Position numbers and translations under genes: made by a program. 62,319 nt of DNA from Nocardia nova NBRC 15556 (GTDB lineage Bacteria > Actinomycetota > Actinomycetes > Mycobacteriales > Mycobacteriaceae): assembly GCF_001613005.1 (NCBI RefSeq), contig NZ_BDBN01000062.1, positions 1-62,319 on the forward strand. Direction: 5' to 3'. This document shows positions 25,791-34,119 of this stretch, piece after piece; the first letter of the stretch is position 1, and each line of letters opens with the position of its first letter. Under the pieces are notes generated by a model. The model saw only the letters and a program-made list of their open reading frames with translations. It was not told the origin of the DNA and ran no database searches.

Positions 25791-26633
25791 TCACTCGAGA
25801 CGGGCGATATCACGCCAGCGAGCATGTGCGGCCGACGTCCATTCGGCCCGGAGGTCGCGCAGCCGCTTGGCTGCGCGTTGTCCGCGCCAGTCGGGCAGCA
25901 GGACCTCTGGTAGCCGAGGATCGACATAGGTCATGCGGCGCAGTGCGTCCGCGAGTTCCACGTGGTTAAACAGCAGTTCGTCATCCGATCCGAAGGTGTG
26001 CGAATCGAAGCGTTCGAGCAGCGCGTCGTAGGCGTCCTCCGCAGCGTCAAGGTCCCAGGACCGCCGCACCAATTCTTCTTCGGAAATTCCTGCGGCAGCG
26101 GTGGTTCCGATGAACGACACCGTGTTGGCGGTCAAGCCGAGGGCATCGATCGCCTTCGCCGCCTCGGCGGCGCGTCCGGTATGGGGGGTGACCCACACGC
26201 CGGGCGTCGGGTTCCCGAAACCCGCCCAGCGCAGCGCGGCATAGAGTTTCTTACGCGTCGAGCGGTGTGATTCGGGGATCGGTACGTTGACGACGAGCCA
26301 CCGGCCGTCCCATTGGGTGGTGTCGATATCGGTGGAGAACACGCGCACATCTCCCTCGGTGAACAGGCGATGCGCCTTGTCGGTGAGGGTCCACAGTGTT
26401 TCGCGTCCGTCGCGGCGCGCGGCGATCAGCCCCGACGATCCTGTGCGCGCGATGGCCTGCCTGCCCGCGTGCGCGCCGAAACCCAGCCCGTTCATGACAT
26501 ACAGCAGCGCGGCGGTGCGGACCGGCTGCCCATACGGTTCGACGAGCTCACCGAGCACGGTGATGAGCACCGACCGTGCGCTGCGGGTCGATGGAGCGTC
26601 TTTCGCGGAGGTCGGCGGATCGGCGTCGGTCAT
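25791..26633 (-). CDS. PaaX-family transcriptional regulator
   Basis: The 280-residue protein has an N-terminal winged helix (RSVLITVLGELVEPYGQPVR, GRQAIARTGSSGLIAARRDG), the PaaX central domain (WDGRWLVVNVPIPESHRSTR, LRWAGFGNPTPGVWVTPHTG) and the C-terminal domain (RSWDLDAAEDAYDALLERFD). PaaX represses phenylacetate catabolism and is released by phenylacetyl-CoA. The start at 26633 avoids a short upstream extension, though its ribosome binding site is weak. It follows the CoA-transferase gene on the same strand after 92 bases, so it may sense an acyl-CoA made by this island. A perfect 12-base palindrome, CGTTGCGCAACG, at 26643-26654 overlaps its leader. Confidence 0.88.
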   Translation of the reverse strand: MTDADPPTSAKDAPSTRSARSVLITVLGELVEPYGQPVRTAALLYVMNGLGFGAHAGRQAIARTGSSGLIAARRDGRETLWTLTDKAHRLFTEGDVRVFSTDIDTTQWDGRWLVVNVPIPESHRSTRKKLYAALRWAGFGNPTPGVWVTPHTGRAAEAAKAIDALGLTANTVSFIGTTAAAGISEEELVRRSWDLDAAEDAYDALLERFDSHTFGSDDELLFNHVELADALRRMTYVDPRLPEVLLPDWRGQRAAKRLRDLRAEWTSAAHARWRDIARLE

Positions 26634-26725
26634 AGGGCCCATCGTTGCGCAACGGTGCGATGTGATGTGAGCGAGGCCCACCCATCGTGCGGGGCTCCGG
26701 TTCTCGCGCGATCACACGTCCGTCG

Positions 26726-27844
26726 TCAACGTCTCGATCTGTTGCCGTGGTCTCCGCACCAGTCTCGAAGGACGGACAGGGTATCGGCGCCGGGGATTCG
26801 GGGCGTTGAATACGTCGCGCCGGGCATATCGGCGAATCGTGGTGCCGCCGCGGGCTGTCGCTGACCGAAGGCCTCGACCACGGTGCCGCGCGCGGCGATC
26901 TGCGGGTGATGGGGAACCTCGGCCAGCGACAGCACCGGTGTTACGCAGGCGTCGAGATCAGCGAAGGTGGCCGCCCACGCGTCCCGCTCGCGAGTGCGGA
27001 AGATACGTGCGAAACAGTCTCGGACGCTGGGCCATTCGCTCCGGTCGTACTGGTCAGGAAGGTCGGCGGCGTCGAGACCGAGGCCGATGAGCAGACGGGC
27101 GTAGAAGACCGGTTCGACGGCGCCGACCGCGATATACCGCCCGTCGGCACATTCGTAGGTGTCGTAGAACGGGGCCCCGCCGTCGATGACGTTCGTGCCG
27201 CGCTCGGGCGACCACAGATCGTTCTCCGTCAGGGTCCAGAACATCGACATCAGCGCGCTCACCCCGTCCACCATCGCGATATCGAGCACCTGGCCGGTTC
27301 CCGTCCGGGTGCGAGAGTGCAGTGCCGCGAGTATGCCGAGCACCGCCAGCATCGAACCGCCGCCGAGGTCGGCGACCAGATTGAGCGGCGCGAGCGGCCG
27401 CTCGCCCGGGCGCCCGATGGCGTTCAGCGCACCGCTGAGGGCCAGGTAATTGATGTCGTGCCCGGCTCGGGATGCCAGTGGCCCATCCTGACCCCAACCG
27501 GTGACCCGGGCGTAGATCAGCCGTGCGTTGCGTTCGGCGCAGATATCCGGGCCGATCCCGAGTCGTTCGGCCACACCGGGCCGGTAACTCTCGATCAACA
27601 CGTCTGTCTTCTCGACCAGATTCAGCACTGTGGCCAAGTCGTCGGGGTCCTTCAGATCGGCGCTGACGGAGCGGCGATTGCGTAGCACCGCGTCCTTGTC
27701 CACCGGAACCAATTGTGTTACGCCGCCGGGCCTTTCGACGCGTACCACATCGGCGCCGAGATCGGCCAGCAGCATGGCGGCGTGTGGTGACGGACCGATG
27801 CCGGCCAGTTCGACCACACGTAGTCCGGTGAGTACACGCTCCAT
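26726..27844 (-). CDS. Class III (CaiB/BaiF-type) CoA-transferase
   Basis: The 372-residue protein starts at 27844 with AGGAGG seven bases upstream. Signatures include LRVVELAGIGPSPHAAMLLA, DLGADVVRVERPG, NRRSVSADLKDP, the VADLGGGS segment with candidate catalytic Asp159, and GGAPFYDTYECADGRYIAVG. Family III enzymes transfer CoA between carboxylic acids or racemise acyl-CoAs. It is divergent from the 2-hydroxyacyl-CoA dehydratase genes; in Clostridium the same family (FldA, HadA) supplies the 2-hydroxyacyl-CoA substrate of such dehydratases. A transferase role is therefore favoured over alpha-methylacyl-CoA racemase, but sequence alone does not separate them. Confidence 0.9.
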   Translation of the reverse strand: MERVLTGLRVVELAGIGPSPHAAMLLADLGADVVRVERPGGVTQLVPVDKDAVLRNRRSVSADLKDPDDLATVLNLVEKTDVLIESYRPGVAERLGIGPDICAERNARLIYARVTGWGQDGPLASRAGHDINYLALSGALNAIGRPGERPLAPLNLVADLGGGSMLAVLGILAALHSRTRTGTGQVLDIAMVDGVSALMSMFWTLTENDLWSPERGTNVIDGGAPFYDTYECADGRYIAVGAVEPVFYARLLIGLGLDAADLPDQYDRSEWPSVRDCFARIFRTRERDAWAATFADLDACVTPVLSLAEVPHHPQIAARGTVVEAFGQRQPAAAPRFADMPGATYSTPRIPGADTLSVLRDWCGDHGNRSRR

Positions 27845-27871
27845 CGAATCCTCCTGAAACTCTTCCATCGT

Positions 27872-27887
27872 TTGACACTTCTGTCTA
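27872..27887. promoter_or_regulatory. Dyad element between CoA-transferase and dehydratase genes
   Basis: TTGACACTTCTGTCTA contains GACA-CTTC-TGTC, a perfect inverted repeat, flanked by matching T and A. It lies in the 136-base divergent promoter. Related 16-mers occur at 32338 (13/16 identical) and 44613 (12/16). Its first six bases could also serve as a -35 box for the rightward promoter. Confidence 0.5.
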
Positions 27888-27980
27888 CGATCTATCAAAT
27901 AACGTATCATCTGAACAAGGTTGCGGCGACGCCCGTCGAGCGTCTGCGGTGCGACCGTCCACGAGGCCGAGGGGCTGAAT

Positions 27981-29153
27981 ATGAGCGAACTGGATCCGAC
28001 GGTCATGTCGGCACTGCGCGCGGTGGCCGACGATCCGACCACGTACGTGCAGGGGTGGAAGGCGCGATGCGGGAAGATGGCGATTGCTTCGTTCCCGATG
28101 AACTTTCCGGCCGAACTCGTCCACGCGGCCGGCGCGCTGCCGGTGATCGTCCAGGACGATCCGACCCCGATCACCGGGGGTCGCAGCCTGCTGGCCGAGT
28201 TCTACTGCGGCTATACCCGCAGCGTCGCCGACCAGGCGGCGCGCGGCAGCCTCGATGTCTTCGACGCGTTCGTCGCCGCCGATCACTGTGTGCAACTGCT
28301 CGGCGCGGTCGACGTGATTCGCTGGGCGCGGCCCGACAAGCCGGTGCATTTCGCCCAGTTCACCAGCGCGATGGACGATGCGTGGACCAAACCGCGGGTC
28401 GAGGGTCGAATCGAGGAACTGAAACAGGAGATCGAAAAAGTCCTCGGTACCGAGATCACGACATCGGCGCTGGCGGCGAGTATCGCGCTGTTCAATGAGA
28501 ACCGGGGGTTGCTTCGCGGCCTCTACGACTTGCGCCGGTCCGGCCGCGCCCGTATCACCGCTTCCGATATGCAGGTGCTGATCAAATCCAGCATGGTGAT
28601 GGATATCGAAGAACACACGGCGCTGTTGGAACGGCTACTGACACAGCTCGATCCGGCCGCGCAACCCCGCGCCGATCTGGTTCGTCTTCATCTGTCGGGA
28701 CACTTCTGTCACGCTCCGCGACCGGAAATCCTCGACGTGATAGAGGAATCGGGCGCCCTCGTCGTCGATGACGATCTCTACACCGGGTTCCGCTACATCT
28801 CCACCGATGTGCCGCAGGCCGGCGATCCGCTGCAGGCGTTGTCGCAGTGGTATCTCGACCGTAACCGGACCGCGCCCTGCCCGACCCGCGTGACCACCGA
28901 CGTCGACTGGGACACCTACCTGATCGACTCGCTCCGCCGCAGCCGCAGCGACGGTGTCGTCGTGCTGATGGCGAAATTCTGCGAGCCGCACATGCTCTAT
29001 TACCCCGAGCTGCGCAAGGCCCTCGAGGCACACGGAATTCCGTTGCTGCTGCTGGAAACCGAACACGAGGGCAATCCGGTCGAAACGCTGCGCACCCGGG
29101 TGGAGACGTTCGTCGAACGCGTTCGTCGCCAACCGGCGGCTGTCGGGTCCTGA
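27981..29153 (+). CDS. 2-hydroxyacyl-CoA dehydratase / benzoyl-CoA reductase family subunit (HgdB/BcrC-like)
   Basis: The 390-residue protein starts at the ATG at 27981 after GAGGGGC. It has the family plan of two Rossmann-like halves: FPMNFPAELVHAAGALPVIV near the start and ALEAHGIPLLLLETEHEGNP near the end. The three cysteines expected to bind a [4Fe-4S] cluster are present: Cys76 (EFYCGYTRS), Cys103 (AADHCVQLL) and Cys334 (AKFCEPHML). The usual DDLCTG cysteine is Tyr267 here. Such subunits, with a partner subunit and an ATP-driven activator, dehydrate 2-hydroxyacyl-CoA by a ketyl radical mechanism or reduce aromatic rings. It heads an operon of four genes. Confidence 0.9.
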   Translation: MSELDPTVMSALRAVADDPTTYVQGWKARCGKMAIASFPMNFPAELVHAAGALPVIVQDDPTPITGGRSLLAEFYCGYTRSVADQAARGSLDVFDAFVAADHCVQLLGAVDVIRWARPDKPVHFAQFTSAMDDAWTKPRVEGRIEELKQEIEKVLGTEITTSALAASIALFNENRGLLRGLYDLRRSGRARITASDMQVLIKSSMVMDIEEHTALLERLLTQLDPAAQPRADLVRLHLSGHFCHAPRPEILDVIEESGALVVDDDLYTGFRYISTDVPQAGDPLQALSQWYLDRNRTAPCPTRVTTDVDWDTYLIDSLRRSRSDGVVVLMAKFCEPHMLYYPELRKALEAHGIPLLLLETEHEGNPVETLRTRVETFVERVRRQPAAVGS

Positions 29154-29181
29154 ATATTCATTACGCACAAAGGAATTCGCC

Positions 29182-30522
29182 ATGACGACTCAACAATCCA
29201 GCACCGAGAAGGCCAACCGGCTGAGCAGCACCCGAGCGGGCGGCCGCATGGTGGCCGACTATTGGGACAACATCTTCACCGCCAAGGAGCGGGGTAAACA
29301 TGTCGTCTGGTACAACGGCGCCGCGATGAACCCGTTGTTCCAAGCAGCCGGTTTGGAATGGTGCCACGGCGAGGCGTTCGCCGCCCGCCTGGCCGCCCAA
29401 CACCTGGAGGGGCCCGCGCAGGCGGCGGGCGCCGAATACGGCTACATCGGCGAGCTGTGCTCCTATGCGAGAACGCATCTGGGGTGTGCCGTGCTGACGC
29501 ATCAAACGGTCAGCGGGCAGTCGACCGGTGTGGTCGGCATGGTCGATCAGCAGGAGCTGGCGGCCAAGTTGCCCGCGCCGGATTTCTTCGTCAACGGTTA
29601 CGCCGGCTGCAGCACCGGTCAGCAGTGGGATGCGATGACCTATCGTGTCTTCGACCGCAAACTTCCGCTGTTCAACGTGTCGATGCCGATGCTGTGGGGA
29701 AACAAGCCCGACGCCGGATATATGCGAGGCGAAGAGTGGACCGAGGTGAGCCGGTATGTGGAAGGGCAGCTACGGGAGCTGATCGGCTTCCTCGAACACC
29801 AGACCGGCCGCCAGTTCGATTGGGATGCGTTGAGCGAGAGCATGTTCTACATCAAGCGCGCCTCCGAGCTGCGTTTGGACGGGATGGCGTTGTGCGCGCA
29901 GGCGCCGACTCCGGCGACCTACTGGGATTGGGTGGCCAGTATCGCGCCGATCAATTTCCTGCCCGGCAACCAGGCTCTCGTCGACTATTTCGCCGGGGTG
30001 AAGGCCGAAATCGAACAGCGGCTCGCCGACGGTGTGAGCGCGGTGGCCGACGAGCGTTATCGCGTGTACTTCGACGGCATCATGAATTGGAACAAGCTCG
30101 GTTTCCTCACCCGCAAGTTCGCCGAGTACGACGTGGCCGTGGTCGCCGGCCGCTATACCCACGAATCCTTCTGGCAGGAGCCGCAGCTCATCGATCCCGA
30201 TAATCCGTTGCTCGGAATGGCGCAGCACTATCTGCTGTGCCCGCTCAACCACGGCCTGAAGAATTTGCAGGAGTTGTTGTTGCGCCGTCTCGATGAATAC
30301 GCGATCGACGGCATCGCCTTCCACTCGACCCGCACCTGCCGCGCGATGACCAACCCGCAGGCGATGCTCGCCCGCACTGCCGAACAGGAGCGCGGCGTGA
30401 AGTCGTTCTTCTTCGAAGGCGACGTCGCCGACGCCTCGTTCTACAACGACGAACTGTTCGACAGCCGGCTCGAGGCCATGCTGGAAGCCATCGACGTCCA
30501 GCGAATGAAGTCGGCGGTGTAG
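29182..30522 (+). CDS. 2-hydroxyacyl-CoA dehydratase / benzoyl-CoA reductase family subunit (HgdA/BcrB-like)
   Basis: The 446-residue protein starts at 29182 behind AAAGGA, 28 bases after the first subunit. Candidate cluster ligands are Cys93 (IGELCSYAR), Cys143 (NGYAGCSTG) and Cys386 (HSTRTCRAM). The last is followed by FFFEGDVADASFYNDELFDS and RLEAML, the diagnostic ending of the HgdA/BcrB/FldB branch. With the preceding gene it forms a two-subunit dehydratase core as in HgdAB, HadBC or FldBC. The enzyme should be cytoplasmic and oxygen-sensitive. Substrate specificity cannot be read; neighbouring aromatic-pathway genes suggest an arylated 2-hydroxy acid. Confidence 0.9.
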   Translation: MTTQQSSTEKANRLSSTRAGGRMVADYWDNIFTAKERGKHVVWYNGAAMNPLFQAAGLEWCHGEAFAARLAAQHLEGPAQAAGAEYGYIGELCSYARTHLGCAVLTHQTVSGQSTGVVGMVDQQELAAKLPAPDFFVNGYAGCSTGQQWDAMTYRVFDRKLPLFNVSMPMLWGNKPDAGYMRGEEWTEVSRYVEGQLRELIGFLEHQTGRQFDWDALSESMFYIKRASELRLDGMALCAQAPTPATYWDWVASIAPINFLPGNQALVDYFAGVKAEIEQRLADGVSAVADERYRVYFDGIMNWNKLGFLTRKFAEYDVAVVAGRYTHESFWQEPQLIDPDNPLLGMAQHYLLCPLNHGLKNLQELLLRRLDEYAIDGIAFHSTRTCRAMTNPQAMLARTAEQERGVKSFFFEGDVADASFYNDELFDSRLEAMLEAIDVQRMKSAV

Positions 30523-30551
30523 GCGATGACCGGTATGTGCGGGAGTGCGTC

Positions 30552-31502
30552 GTGACTACCGGCAACTGGTTCGTCATGGGCGTCGACCTCGGCTCGACGA
30601 CGGCCAAAGCGGTCGTCGTCGATTCGACCGGAGCGCTCTGCGGTGCGGATGTCGTGCAGATGGGCGCGGTGAGTCCGGCCGCGGTCGCCCGCGCGATCGA
30701 TGGCGCGCTGGGTGCCGCCGGGGTGCGGTCCGATGCCATCCGCCGGACGATAAGTACGGGCTACGGCCGCAAACTGGTTCCCGGCGCCGACCGTAGCTTC
30801 ACCGAGATCACCTGTCACGCCCGCGGTGCGGCGGCGCTGCGGCCGGGAGTGCGGCTGGTGATCGATATCGGCGGACAGGACAGCAAGGCCATCATCGTCG
30901 ACGACGAGGGGCTGGTGGATCGGTTCGCCATGAACGACCGCTGCGCCAGCGGGACCGGGCGTTTCTTCGATGTGCTGGCCCGGGCACTGGAAGTCGACGT
31001 CGGCGAGGTGGGGGAGCTGGCGCTCTCCGGTTCCGACGACCTCGAAGTGAGCAGCATGTGCGCGACTTTCGCTGAGACGGAAGTTATTTCGCTGCTGGCG
31101 CAGGGTCGCGCGAAAACCGATATCGCGGCGTCGGTGCACAAGGCTGTCGCGGCGCGCACCCTCGGACTGGTGGCGCAGGTGGGAAAGGCGATCCCGGCCG
31201 TGATGACCGGTGGCGTGGCGAAGAACGCGGCCGCCCTGCACTACGTCTCGCGGGCCCTCGGCGGGCCGGTCGAACTACTCGAACAGCCTCAGATCGCCGG
31301 TGCCTACGGGGCCGGCCTGCTCGCCCGCGATGAATATCTCGGCGCCGCCGAATCGCCCGCCCCTCGCGACGGAGCGGCTGAAAAGCGCATGGCGGCAACG
31401 GCTTCCGCCGCTACACCGCACTGTCTGGAATGTGACGGCCAACTCGATCACGCATCGCACCGCGGGCCGACAACACTCGAACTGCGAAGGAGTATCCGAT
31501 GA
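30552..31502 (+). CDS. ATP-dependent dehydratase activator (BadF/HgdC family)
   Basis: The 316-residue protein starts at a GTG at 30552 with GGGAG six bases before it. It is an ASKHA-fold ATPase: phosphate loop VMGVDLGSTTAKAVVVDSTG, then RLVIDIGGQDSKAIIV, and a C-terminal AVMTGGVAKNAA. The two cysteines that hold the dimer-bridging [4Fe-4S] cluster are present, Cys131 (NDRCASGTGRF) and Cys170 (SSMCATFAETEV), 39 residues apart, as in HgdC (127 and 166). Only one activator gene exists, so it should be a homodimer, as in the dehydratases and unlike class I benzoyl-CoA reductase. An unusual tail of about 45 residues carries a CLEC motif. Its stop overlaps the next ATG (ATGA). Confidence 0.92.
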   Translation: MTTGNWFVMGVDLGSTTAKAVVVDSTGALCGADVVQMGAVSPAAVARAIDGALGAAGVRSDAIRRTISTGYGRKLVPGADRSFTEITCHARGAAALRPGVRLVIDIGGQDSKAIIVDDEGLVDRFAMNDRCASGTGRFFDVLARALEVDVGEVGELALSGSDDLEVSSMCATFAETEVISLLAQGRAKTDIAASVHKAVAARTLGLVAQVGKAIPAVMTGGVAKNAAALHYVSRALGGPVELLEQPQIAGAYGAGLLARDEYLGAAESPAPRDGAAEKRMAATASAATPHCLECDGQLDHASHRGPTTLELRRSIR

Positions 31503-32299
31503 ATCAGGCGACGACCGAGATCCAGGTACCGGCTACGGCCGAGTCGACGGTGTACATCGTGGGCGGCACCGGCGGTGTCGGCCTCGAGGTCGCGCGCCGA
31601 TTCGTCGCGGCCGGCACGCAGCGGATCGGGCTGGTCGGCCGCAATCGCGAACGCGGCGAGAAGGCCGCGGATCATATCCGCTCCCTCGCACCGGGTGTGT
31701 GGTCGCTGTTCGTCGCCGGTGATGTGAACGATCCGGCCGAAGCCGGGCGGGTGACCGACGAATTGCGCGCCGGGCTGGGGAGCGCCGACATTCTGATCAA
31801 CAGCACGACCAGCTCGTTCACGCCGCGGCTTTTCCACGACACGGCTCCGGGAGACGTGCCCGACATGCTGCTGCAGCAGGCGCTCGGGCCGATCAACATG
31901 TGCCGTGCGGTGCTGCCGGATATGCGTGCGCAACGCGGCGGCGCCATCGTCAATGTGGCGTCTGATGCCGCCAAGGTGCCGACGCCGGGTGAGTCGGTCC
32001 TGGGCGCCGCAATGGCGGCCATTGTCTCCTTCACCAAGACGTTGGCCATGGAGGCCAAACGCGACGGTGTGCGTGTCAATGCCGTCACACCGTCCTTGAT
32101 CCGCGACACCGGCGCCTACGACCGTGTGATGGCCGAGCCGTTCAGCGCCAAACTCTTCGAAAAGGCCGCTCGTGCGGCATCTCTCGGCGTTGCGGAACCG
32201 ATCGATCTCGCCGAGCTCATCATTTTTCTCTGCAGTCCCCAAGCTCGTCGGATCACCGGCCAAGCGGTGAGTCCCAACGGGGGCATCTCGGCGGGATGA
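31499..32299 (+). CDS. SDR-fold protein lacking the catalytic Tyr and Lys
   Basis: The 266-residue protein has the cofactor loop VGGTGGVGLEV (residues 21-31), GDV at 74-76 and the C-terminal VNAVTPSLI and ITGQAVSPNGG segments of classical short-chain dehydrogenases. Ser155 is in place (VNVASDAAK). The Tyr expected 13 residues later is Leu168 and the Lys four after that is Met172 (ESVLGAAMAAIVSFTKTLA). Normal SDR oxidoreduction should therefore be lost. The SDAAxVxxxGExV context resembles BadH, the hydroxyacyl-CoA dehydrogenase of the benzoyl-CoA pathway. Overlap with the activator gene implies a matching amount of product. A hydratase, binding or structural role is possible. Confidence 0.88.
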   Translation: MNQATTEIQVPATAESTVYIVGGTGGVGLEVARRFVAAGTQRIGLVGRNRERGEKAADHIRSLAPGVWSLFVAGDVNDPAEAGRVTDELRAGLGSADILINSTTSSFTPRLFHDTAPGDVPDMLLQQALGPINMCRAVLPDMRAQRGGAIVNVASDAAKVPTPGESVLGAAMAAIVSFTKTLAMEAKRDGVRVNAVTPSLIRDTGAYDRVMAEPFSAKLFEKAARAASLGVAEPIDLAELIIFLCSPQARRITGQAVSPNGGISAG

Positions 32300-32337
32300 C
32301 GAACCGCCCGGTGTTTTGGTCTGAACATTAAAAATAT

Positions 32338-32353
32338 TTGACAATTCTGTTGA
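32338..32353. promoter_or_regulatory. Dyad-like element upstream of the acyl-CoA ligase
   Basis: TTGACAATTCTGTTGA matches the element at 27872 at 13 of 16 positions and lies in an AT-rich stretch 127 bases upstream of the ligase. No -10 box is found at a suitable distance from TTGACA here, which favours an operator over a plain -35 box. Confidence 0.45.
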
Positions 32354-32479
32354 TAGTAGAGCCGAATTCGTACTACATTCGATGTGACCGGCGCCATACC
32401 TCGTCAGCGCCGCGCCACCCTCGGTGGCATACGGATTCACAGCATCATTCACACCGCACAGCCGAAGGCGGATCGCACG

Positions 32480-34111
32480 ATGACCCTCACACAATCCTTC
32501 TGGCCGGCTTCGACAAGCACGGGCGTTCGCGACATCACGCTCGGTGATCTGCTTCGCGAGGCCGCGGCCACGGTGCCCGACCGAATGGCACTCGTCGACG
32601 GCACCCCCGATCCGGCCGGTCGCCGAGAGTGGACGTACCGCGAACTGCTCACCGACGTCGAGGCCGTCGCCCGGGCGCTGATCACGCATTTCGCCCCCGG
32701 CGAGCGGATCGCGGTCTGGGCCCCCAACAGTGCGGACTGGGTGATCCTGCAGCAGGCGATCGCGATGTCCGGGATGGTGGTGGTCGGCATCAACCCCGCC
32801 TACCGGGCGCACGAGCTCGAATACATCCTGCGGCAATCGCGTGCCGCCGGGCTGTTCTTCCGTGAGAGCTATCGCGGGACGGACCTGCGCAGCGTCTTCG
32901 GCGACATCGCCGCAGCCCTGCCCGACCTTCGCAAGGTGGTGCAGACCGGCCAGTGGCAGGAATTTCTCGCCACCGCCGATCCGGCCGCGGAACTTCCCGC
33001 CGTGTCACCCACCGACCCGGTGCAGATCCAATACACCTCCGGCACGACCGGGTTCCCCAAGGGTGCGCTGCTGCACCACAAGGGCATCGTCAACGAGGCG
33101 ACCTTCGTCTTCGAACGCGCCGGAGGGGCGGGACCGGTGGTGTGCGTCAACGCGATGCCGATGTATCACATCGGAGGCGGGGGAGTCACCGAACTCGGTA
33201 CGTTCGCCGCGCACGGGACATATGTGGTGCTGCCCGGATTCGATGCCGCGCTCATGCTCGAGATGCTCGAAACCTACCGGGGCACACACTCTTTGATGGT
33301 TCCGACGATGCTCATCGCGCTGCTGGAACATCCGGATTTCGGCAAGCGCGATCTGTCCAGTGTGCACACGATCATGTCCGGTGCCGCCGCCGTCCCGCAA
33401 GCTCTCGTCGAGCGCGTGATCGCCCGGCTCGGCTGCTGCTTCACGATCCTGTTCGGGCAAAGCGAGATGCATGGCGTGATCAGCCAGACCCGCATCACCG
33501 ACGATCCGGTCGACCAGGCCGGCACGGTGGGCCAGCCGCTGCCGGAACTCGAGGTCAAGATCATCGATCCGGTCTCCGGCGACGTTGTCGCGATCGGTGA
33601 GTCGGGCGAAATCTGTTGCCGCGGTTACCAGAACATGCTCGGCTACTCCGATATGCCCCAGGAGACCGCCGCCGCGATCGACGCCGAGGGCTGGCTGCAC
33701 ATGGGCGATCTGGGCACCATGGACGGCCGGGGATTCCTGCGAATCACCGGCCGCCTCAAGGACATGATCATCCGCGGCGGCCTCAACATTTACCCGCGCG
33801 AAATCGAGGAACTGCTCTTTCAGCATCCGGCGCTGGTCGAAGCCGTCGTCGTGGGTGTGCCCGACGAGAAGTGGGGTGAGCAGATCGGGGCGGTGCTGCG
33901 CGCCGAGGATCCGGACAATCCGCCGGACGTCGCGGATTTGAAGCTCTGGTGCCGCGAACGAATCGCCGCACACAAGACGCCATCGCTGTGGTACTTCACC
34001 ACCGAACTTCCGATGACGCCCTCGGGCAAGATTCAAAAGTTCCGTGTCCAGGACGATATCGCCTCGGGGCGCCTGGTCCCGGCGTCGTCGTTGACGCCGG
34101 TCACAGACTGA
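32480..34111 (+). CDS. Acyl-CoA ligase (ANL superfamily)
   Basis: The 543-residue protein starts at the ATG at 32480. Core motifs are present in order: A3 YTSGTTGFPKGALLHHKG, A4-region MPMYHIGG, A5 LFGQSEMHG, A7 HMGDLGTMDGRGFLRITGRL, A8 KDMIIRGGLNIYPREIEE, and A10 PSGKIQK with the catalytic Lys. It activates a carboxylic acid as acyl-AMP and then acyl-CoA. Medium/long-chain and aryl-acid ligases look alike at this level. A 180-base promoter region separates it from the dehydratase operon, with the element at 32338. It is convergent with the C-C hydrolase (eight-base gap). Confidence 0.93.
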   Translation: MTLTQSFWPASTSTGVRDITLGDLLREAAATVPDRMALVDGTPDPAGRREWTYRELLTDVEAVARALITHFAPGERIAVWAPNSADWVILQQAIAMSGMVVVGINPAYRAHELEYILRQSRAAGLFFRESYRGTDLRSVFGDIAAALPDLRKVVQTGQWQEFLATADPAAELPAVSPTDPVQIQYTSGTTGFPKGALLHHKGIVNEATFVFERAGGAGPVVCVNAMPMYHIGGGGVTELGTFAAHGTYVVLPGFDAALMLEMLETYRGTHSLMVPTMLIALLEHPDFGKRDLSSVHTIMSGAAAVPQALVERVIARLGCCFTILFGQSEMHGVISQTRITDDPVDQAGTVGQPLPELEVKIIDPVSGDVVAIGESGEICCRGYQNMLGYSDMPQETAAAIDAEGWLHMGDLGTMDGRGFLRITGRLKDMIIRGGLNIYPREIEELLFQHPALVEAVVVGVPDEKWGEQIGAVLRAEDPDNPPDVADLKLWCRERIAAHKTPSLWYFTTELPMTPSGKIQKFRVQDDIASGRLVPASSLTPVTD

Positions 34112-34119
34112 CGGCCGGC

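Noticed and set aside
27981..31502. Class I benzoyl-CoA reductase (four subunits)
   Set aside because: Only one activator-type gene is present instead of the two ATPase subunits of BcrABCD; the layout fits a two-subunit dehydratase with a homodimeric activator. Reductase activity is not formally excluded.
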